DNA of 64,000 nt, taken from positions 20,074,001 to 20,138,000 of the forward strand of contig NC_056410.1 of assembly GCF_905147365.1 (NCBI RefSeq), in the 5' to 3' direction. Each line of letters begins with the position of its first letter. The first letter of the stretch is position 1. Positions 57,863-64,000 of the stretch are shown one piece after another. The notes under the pieces are model-generated. The model saw nothing but the letters and a program-made list of their open reading frames with translations, had not been told where the DNA came from and made no database searches. The DNA is from Aricia agestis. Taxonomy: Eukaryota > Arthropoda > Insecta > Lepidoptera > Lycaenidae. The position numbers were made by a program, and so were the translations under genes.

Positions 57863-60800
57863 TTCTTTCTGTACAAATCATATTGTCATAATATCACAGA
57901 ATATATATTAGTAGTACCAACAGAATTCCCACTCGTGAAACCCGTTTAAAAAAATAACAACTCATGCTACGATACTATAAAGTTCAAATTCCGACCGCGC
58001 AGTGCTAGGTGCCTACAATTATATTTGCCTACATGTGCGCTCTCTTTCTATCGCGTAAGAGGTACCCTTTCTGACGAAATCAAGATTGTCACCTTTTAGA
58101 AAATAAAATAATCTTCTTTTAATTACTATAGCAACTAACAGCAAACTTTTTTTATAGTAATTATCAAATTTTAGTAACCCAACGTATATTTTATAATAGT
58201 TTTATATTCGATTATGATGTAGGAGCTGGTCAGGAATTTTTTACAACTTAAACATAGTAACTTGTGTTTATTTACGTGTAGTATGCGGTTTGTTTGTAAC
58301 AAATTGGTTTATTTGCTATGTTTGTGTATTTTTTATATTTTTTTGTATTTTAAAGTCTTAAATTAGGTACTTTATTGAAATATTTCTTTGACTTTTTTCA
58401 ATTGTTCATATTTATCAGATTAATAACGATTATGTCACAGCGGTTAAATCAGTATGTAGATATATATGCGACAAAAAAATCTTGCGCGTGCGTCACCGCT
58501 CGCTTGTGAGTCCCTTGTGATCTGCCCCTTTAAAGGGGTACTTACAGTTCGATACCTAAACGCGCGAGTGGGACAGGTCTGATAATATTAAAAGACATGA
58601 CGTAATCACTTGAAGACATAGAGTTAATAAAAACATTACGCAAATCAAGGTCGCGCATTTATTAATGAAATTACACCTTATGCGCTGGAATTGTTAAGAA
58701 AATTAACTTATATTATTATGCTTGACTAACAACTGCTGTTAACGCTTTAAACAATATTAACAAAAAATAAGAAATTTAACTAAGAAGTACACGCAATTAT
58801 TTAGCAAATGGAAATATCATGTTATAAACTAGGAAGAACTCTATATCACTAAACAACAGTGTCAATAAAACATCTCCGAGAATTTTGGCACAAGTTCAAT
58901 GATTCGTATTGTGTAATAATGTTTCACTTTCACGAAGTGAATCACGTGGGAAGTGTCACGGGAACTATCATATCATGTGAAACAAATAAATCATTGGTGA
59001 TCAATTTTGGTCCAAGATCTCCACTCCTAGTATGAACAATAAAAGAAGCAAAGTTTCTTATATTCTCTTGACTAATTATTGACTTCAATCACTAGTCGGA
59101 TCAACGCGTACATTTAAATATTTAACATTGAGATCAGGGCGTTCCGATATTATTGCTGTATCCTGTCCCACTTATTATTATTTATTCACAGTATCAATGG
59201 CAATTGATAATTCTATTGTGTCGTAATTGTAGTTGTCAATTTCTCTCAACCTTGTGTAGTTATCGTCGCATACGCACAGGAAAAGTCGAACTAATCTTAC
59301 TGGGTCAATGCAGACGGCTTATTTTTATTTAATTCGATTTTTCGAGGACTAGTTTTTGCAAAAAGTGGCATAGCGTAGCTTTGATGATTGATATCCTGTG
59401 TTAATATACAATGATTGTATAATATTAATTGAGCTATTGATTTAACAATATAAATTATACGAGAATCGTTACAAAAATACTGAGTTATTATCAGTAAAAT
59501 GTACATTAAATTTCTATAAGAGTAAGGAATTAAGTAAACAGAATCTAAAGTAACAACAGCTGTAATAACACAAACACCACCACATGATTAAAATACCACC
59601 GATAATAAAATAGAGCAATCAATATTCAACGTATAATTCAACGTATATTAATATCCGATTTAAACGACACTGATAAAATGTAAAAGTGACAATGTCATTA
59701 CCAATGCGGCCTTCGGGGCGGGTTTTGTTGGACCGTTTTCCTTGCGAGTTAAATCGATGGCAGAGGTCGCTACGCAATACGATGCCTTGCTTATGTAATT
59801 TAAGATTAATCATTGGCAGTTATCGTATTCTTGCATCTTAGTCCGGTTTTTGATGGATAAGGCCTCCCTTCTAATTAACAAGTGGGACGGACTGCAGAGA
59901 TATGAATTATTATTTATTTCTTTAAAGGATATTGAATAGTCATGATTTAAAATAGTAGTCATATAAATTAAGAGAAATAACATGAATGATCAAATAAATT
60001 TTAATATAGAAAGTATATTTTACTCTTAACGACGTCTAAAGCTAAAATATTAGAAATATAATCTGTAGCAACACCGTACATTCAGGAGTTGCAATTTTGT
60101 ACAACCTAAGATAGTTGCTCAATTGCAACATCGAAACTCATTAATCTTTAATTAAAATCTTCCGATGTGAGCCTATTTAGATTAATCAGATCATTGGCTT
60201 AACAGGGTACTAGACGTCCTGTCTGCATGCTCTAGCAATGAATCATAAGACCTAACACACGGAAATCCATATTCGTACAACATCTTACGCAGTGTGTAGG
60301 GGACATAATTTCCTAAACCTACTGCAAACCTAATGCAAGTTATACACTTTACTGATTTAGGATATTCCCTATATCGTAGTATTTAAATTATGGATATATG
60401 ATCTAAATTAATAACTTACATTCATTAGCAATTAAGAAATAAACCAAAATAAGTAATTTTAACTCGAATTATGGGCTAAAGAGAGTGGACTTTGCTTATA
60501 CGCTTTCTTTTTATAATTACTTCATTTTTACACTTTACCTACATTTATTTTATTTTCGTTCTCGATTGTGTCATTATCTTTGGGATCAGTGACAGTAGCA
60601 GTAAAATTAAATTTTATGTCGTGTGCGAGAACATAATCTGGTCCTTTTTTGTTGGCATCACTTTCATGAGTCGGGTCGTTGAACCAACAGTAAATGTCCA
60701 TCGCGTTGTTTGGATATAAATCACTTGTGCATCCGTGTTCAGGCTTACGTTCGACACGCGAAAAACATTACGATCGATTTCAGTCATCAAGTCAGTTCGA

Positions 60801-63510
60801 TTATCAGTTATTACTTTATAGTTTATACCATAAACCTATAATGCTAGTAAGTATATATCTGTATATATCAGTATATATTAAGTCTATGGTTTATACTTTG
60901 TTTTACTTTATAGCTGCTTCGTTCTTCAGGCCAGATTATGATGCTACTATGACAACATGTTATTTTGAGTATTTTTAAAGAATCTGACAGACACATTACT
61001 TCGCTTTAATAGGTTTTTGCTGATTCAGGATTATTACACCTATTGGGAAATTAAAGTCATGTTGAGGTATTACAGATAATACATGATAACAAACAACATT
61101 TGTTATTTAAATTGCAAAGTTTGACGTATTATGGTGTTTTCACGCGGTAGTGCATTGTTCCAATAAGAACCATGAACAATTAATATGAATATTCAATCAA
61201 ACGAAAGGTGAATAGCGTCACAAGCAACTGCACAAACATGTTATGTTTCGGTTCAATTTAGACGTTTTTATTCGCCCGATAAGCGGAGGCCTTCGTTGCA
61301 AGATTTCTCGAGCAAAGGCCGCCGCGGTAACCTACATACTTGTCTCACCGCTTTGTTCATAATCTCCAGCTAAATTACAAATCTCAGATTGAGGTTCGCG
61401 GTTATTAAACACCCTAATTCATATCCAGGAGACTGTAACTCTCTCATATTTCGTCCCACGAATAATTGTCCCAAATATTTTAGTCGATGTGAACAAGTGT
61501 GCTAGTTTATTAATTGAATGATTGCCGATTGAATTAGTGTTGAGTAAGTCAATGTTGATTGTTTAGTGTAGCGGAAAATTATGTGTAGGTCTAGGTGGTT
61601 AAATATTGTGTTATCGATATCTCTATTGAATAATATGTTATTGACGGCATTAATTCATTTATGAAATCCGTGACATAGGGTATTTAAATCTTTTCAAGTT
61701 CACGAAACAGATTGCTTTACATAAAAAACATAATTTATTGTAATATGTTAGACATGACAAAATTATTTACTCAACATGTTTACGTTTGTTGATCGCGCAA
61801 CTCACACGAAGGCACGTCAACAAGCCGCGATACAAATTCTCTGAATATTCTAGTTGTTGTCGTACTACGTTCAATTTATTCTATAAGGACGCTTTCTGTA
61901 GTAAAAGTGACTGGAATAACGTTTATTCGTCTAATGTGTCCTTACAAATTTTAAGAGCTTCTTCGTATTGAACTACTTTATACAATAACTTAACATTTCC
62001 TTATACATAAATCAGAAATCTTCAAAACGTATTCGTACTCTTTTGAATAATTTGATAATTTAATATTCAAAGACTATAATTATCTTATAAAAGGCGTACA
62101 ATATGCTAATGACGATATCTTTATTTTGATAAGGATTCGTGTATTTTTATTGTTATTTATATTTCGCAAATGCGCAGTTGAAATTTCAGTGTTTTTGTGT
62201 ATTTGCCGCTGATAACGCTCTTGATAAAAATATATAAAAATAATAGATTTGAAGTAATAGGGTTCTCTTGAATCTTTGTTAGTGTATCTCAAACGAAAAG
62301 TATTTTTCTATTATATTATTAAAGATAAACATGAAACGCTCATTACAGTATAATACTTCATCCTATTTAATTATTGGACAATCATCATCACCACCCACGC
62401 CTTCCTTGCTAGTTTATTTCAATGTACCAATTTAAAGAGTGTGGAAGTTACGACATGGGTCTTTCCGTGTCAGGTTGTCACGGGCATACCTGCTGCACGA
62501 AACCTGCACAAGGTCGTCCATGACATGAAGATAGATTTGGTGTAACGTGTGCCGGCGTTTCATCAGATTACTGATGCAATAGTCAATCAATACAATTAGA
62601 TTGTTGCTTATTAAGACGTTGATTTGATATATGTGATATTGCAAGAACTCTAGAAACTCGTCGAAGATCCAAGAAATATCACTTCATTGGTGATCTGAAA
62701 CGAATGCTTCGTTTCAGTTCAGTTTTCACTTCTTCATCAAAAACTACATAAAAATCTTAACCATCATCGATGTTGATTATGACAACATCATTCCATTATA
62801 CTTCTCTCTCTCTTTATATAATCTCATCCTACATCTGATTCGATTGTTGTAATCTCATAAAATACATCATCATCATCATCAACAGAGTTGAAGAATGATC
62901 CATCCACCGTCTAGTATCGGGTAGGCAGAATCCCTTCTATTTCCATAATATACAGGATATCCATGTCTAGTACGACTTTGGCTCTATTAAAGTTTAATAT
63001 AATACTACTAAAATCTTACTAAAGGCATTCCACCGTTCAAAGGAACGGTAACCTCAGTGTACAACCTCGATGCTTTCGATTTCAACAGCGCATTAGCGTC
63101 AGTCGTGACGACGGCTGGTATGCTGATGAGAAAGGTCAGTCATTGATGATAATTCGATGCACCGATGTCTGTGCAATTTTATTGCTGAATTAGCGTAATG
63201 ATATCAATTTGGTATTGAGGTCAGTCTAAGAGGCGCATTTAATACAACTGCATCCGTTGAAATAAAGATGTCTGCAAATAGAGTTACTTTGGAGAGAGGA
63301 AGGATGAGTTTACCATCTTACATGGAAGAAAGGATGAAGAGAGTAATTGCCATCCTTCAAAATTCAAATTATTTTTTTAATACCTAGGCTATTGCCACTT
63401 GGTTGGTGCTACCAGGAACAAAGCCAGCGAAAGAAACTGGCGTTAAAAATGCGAATATTTCCAATATTCCTAAAGACAATACTATGATGTTTTCCTTCAT
63501 AGTTTACGCA
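57863..63510. other. Mostly unique sequence, possibly TENT5 intron or upstream region
   Basis: I see no transposon and no clear exon in 5.6 kb, which is unusual for this window. A 14-bp perfect palindrome, CCCCTTTAAAGGGG, lies at 58525-58538 inside a locally GC-richer patch (58480-58580). A 5' exon of TENT5 could be here but is not recognisable by eye. Confidence 0.4.
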
Positions 63511-63705
63511 TCATTCATTCACATTTATTTTGCGTAACATCCGTCCAGTTCCGTCCGCATACAAAGCGTACGTATGCAATCGCTCCATAGTCCGTAGATT
63601 CCTCACGGCCCAGATTCGGTGTACTTTCGATTTCGTTAGGTCGCTGATTAGCATGGCCTCGGCGTGCGCAGACGCAGGTACAAAGTATTTTTCACTTTCC
63701 ACTTC
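63511..63705 (-). CDS. Candidate exon, unrecognised (weak)
   Basis: A minus frame reads VESEKYFVPASAHAEAMLIS, DLTKSKVHRIWAVRNLRTME and LYADGTGRMLRKINVNE before a TGA. The composition is balanced and GC-richer than its surroundings, unlike chance frames here. There is no ATG near its start (the first codon is GTG), but the upstream bases read TTTAATTAG, a possible acceptor, and AAT|GTGAAT near the end could be a donor. I know no family for it. It could be an internal exon of TENT5 or another gene, or chance. Confidence 0.25.
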   Translation of the reverse strand, partial: EVESEKYFVPASAHAEAMLISDLTKSKVHRIWAVRNLRTMERLHTYALYADGTGRMLRKINVNE

Positions 63706-64000
63706 CTAATTAAAGTCCTGATTAATTACGTCATTGCTGTATTGAATAAATGATGAACTTCATTATTCGTTAATGGCTATAGATAGATTCTCCTGAAGTG
63801 TCGAATTTAAACCAAATCTGCATAGTGACTTCACAATAACTTATGTTTATTGTTAATTCGAGGAGACTATTTTTATTTAGATTGCAATAACATACATCAG
63901 GACCTCTTTATATTCAAATATTAAAAACAAGCAAGAAAATAATCAGGATTCTTGAACCAAAATAAAAACGAAAAGTACGCTACGCATCTTCGTCAATGAA
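63706..64000. other. No feature recognised
   Basis: AT-rich to the window edge; nothing supported. Confidence 0.4.

Overview
The window is nuclear DNA of an insect, almost certainly a moth or butterfly (Lepidoptera). It is AT-rich and gene-poor, and it is filled with repeat families typical of Lepidoptera: tRNA-headed SINEs, Helitrons with 5'-TC and 3'-CTAG ends, hAT- and Harbinger-like MITEs, and 5'-truncated LINE tails. The species cannot be told from the sequence.

Only one gene is firmly recognisable: a TENT5/FAM46 poly(A) polymerase on the minus strand. It has two visible coding exons (55281-54335 and 54141-53892) with clean splice sites and the expected phase. Its start codon lies in an upstream exon that I could not place. 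Its 3' UTR probably runs toward a poly(A) signal near 50220. Two small unrecognised membrane proteins form a divergent pair: a 78-residue protein on minus (29695-29459) and a 176-residue two-exon protein on plus (30353-31252). Weak candidate exons lie at 24668-24800 and 63705-63511.

Layout. 1-12 kb: SINE and hAT debris, a TA microsatellite inside a Helitron, and a SINE with a 12-bp target-site duplication. 12-16 kb: a nest of elements, including a MITE inserted in a SINE promoter. 16-19 kb: a 3-kb element with terminal inverted repeats whose twin lies at 55.4-57.9 kb. 19-20.6 kb: a reverse-transcriptase fragment embedded in a short dispersed repeat. 20.6-29 kb: LINE, SINE and Helitron relics. 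29.4-31.3 kb: the divergent gene pair. 31.9-37.8 kb: Helitrons and MITEs. 38.2-40.0 kb: a young foldback element. 41.8-42.4 kb: a miniature LTR element with near-identical LTRs. 43-49.4 kb: Helitron and dispersed-repeat copies. 50.2-55.3 kb: TENT5. 55.4-64 kb: the twin element, then mostly unique sequence.

The genes do not form a pathway. The most informative content is the mobile DNA: many insertions have readable target-site duplications, and several are nested in ways that give their relative age. I saw no rRNA, no intact tRNA and no CRISPR array. I saw no clear new multi-gene system.
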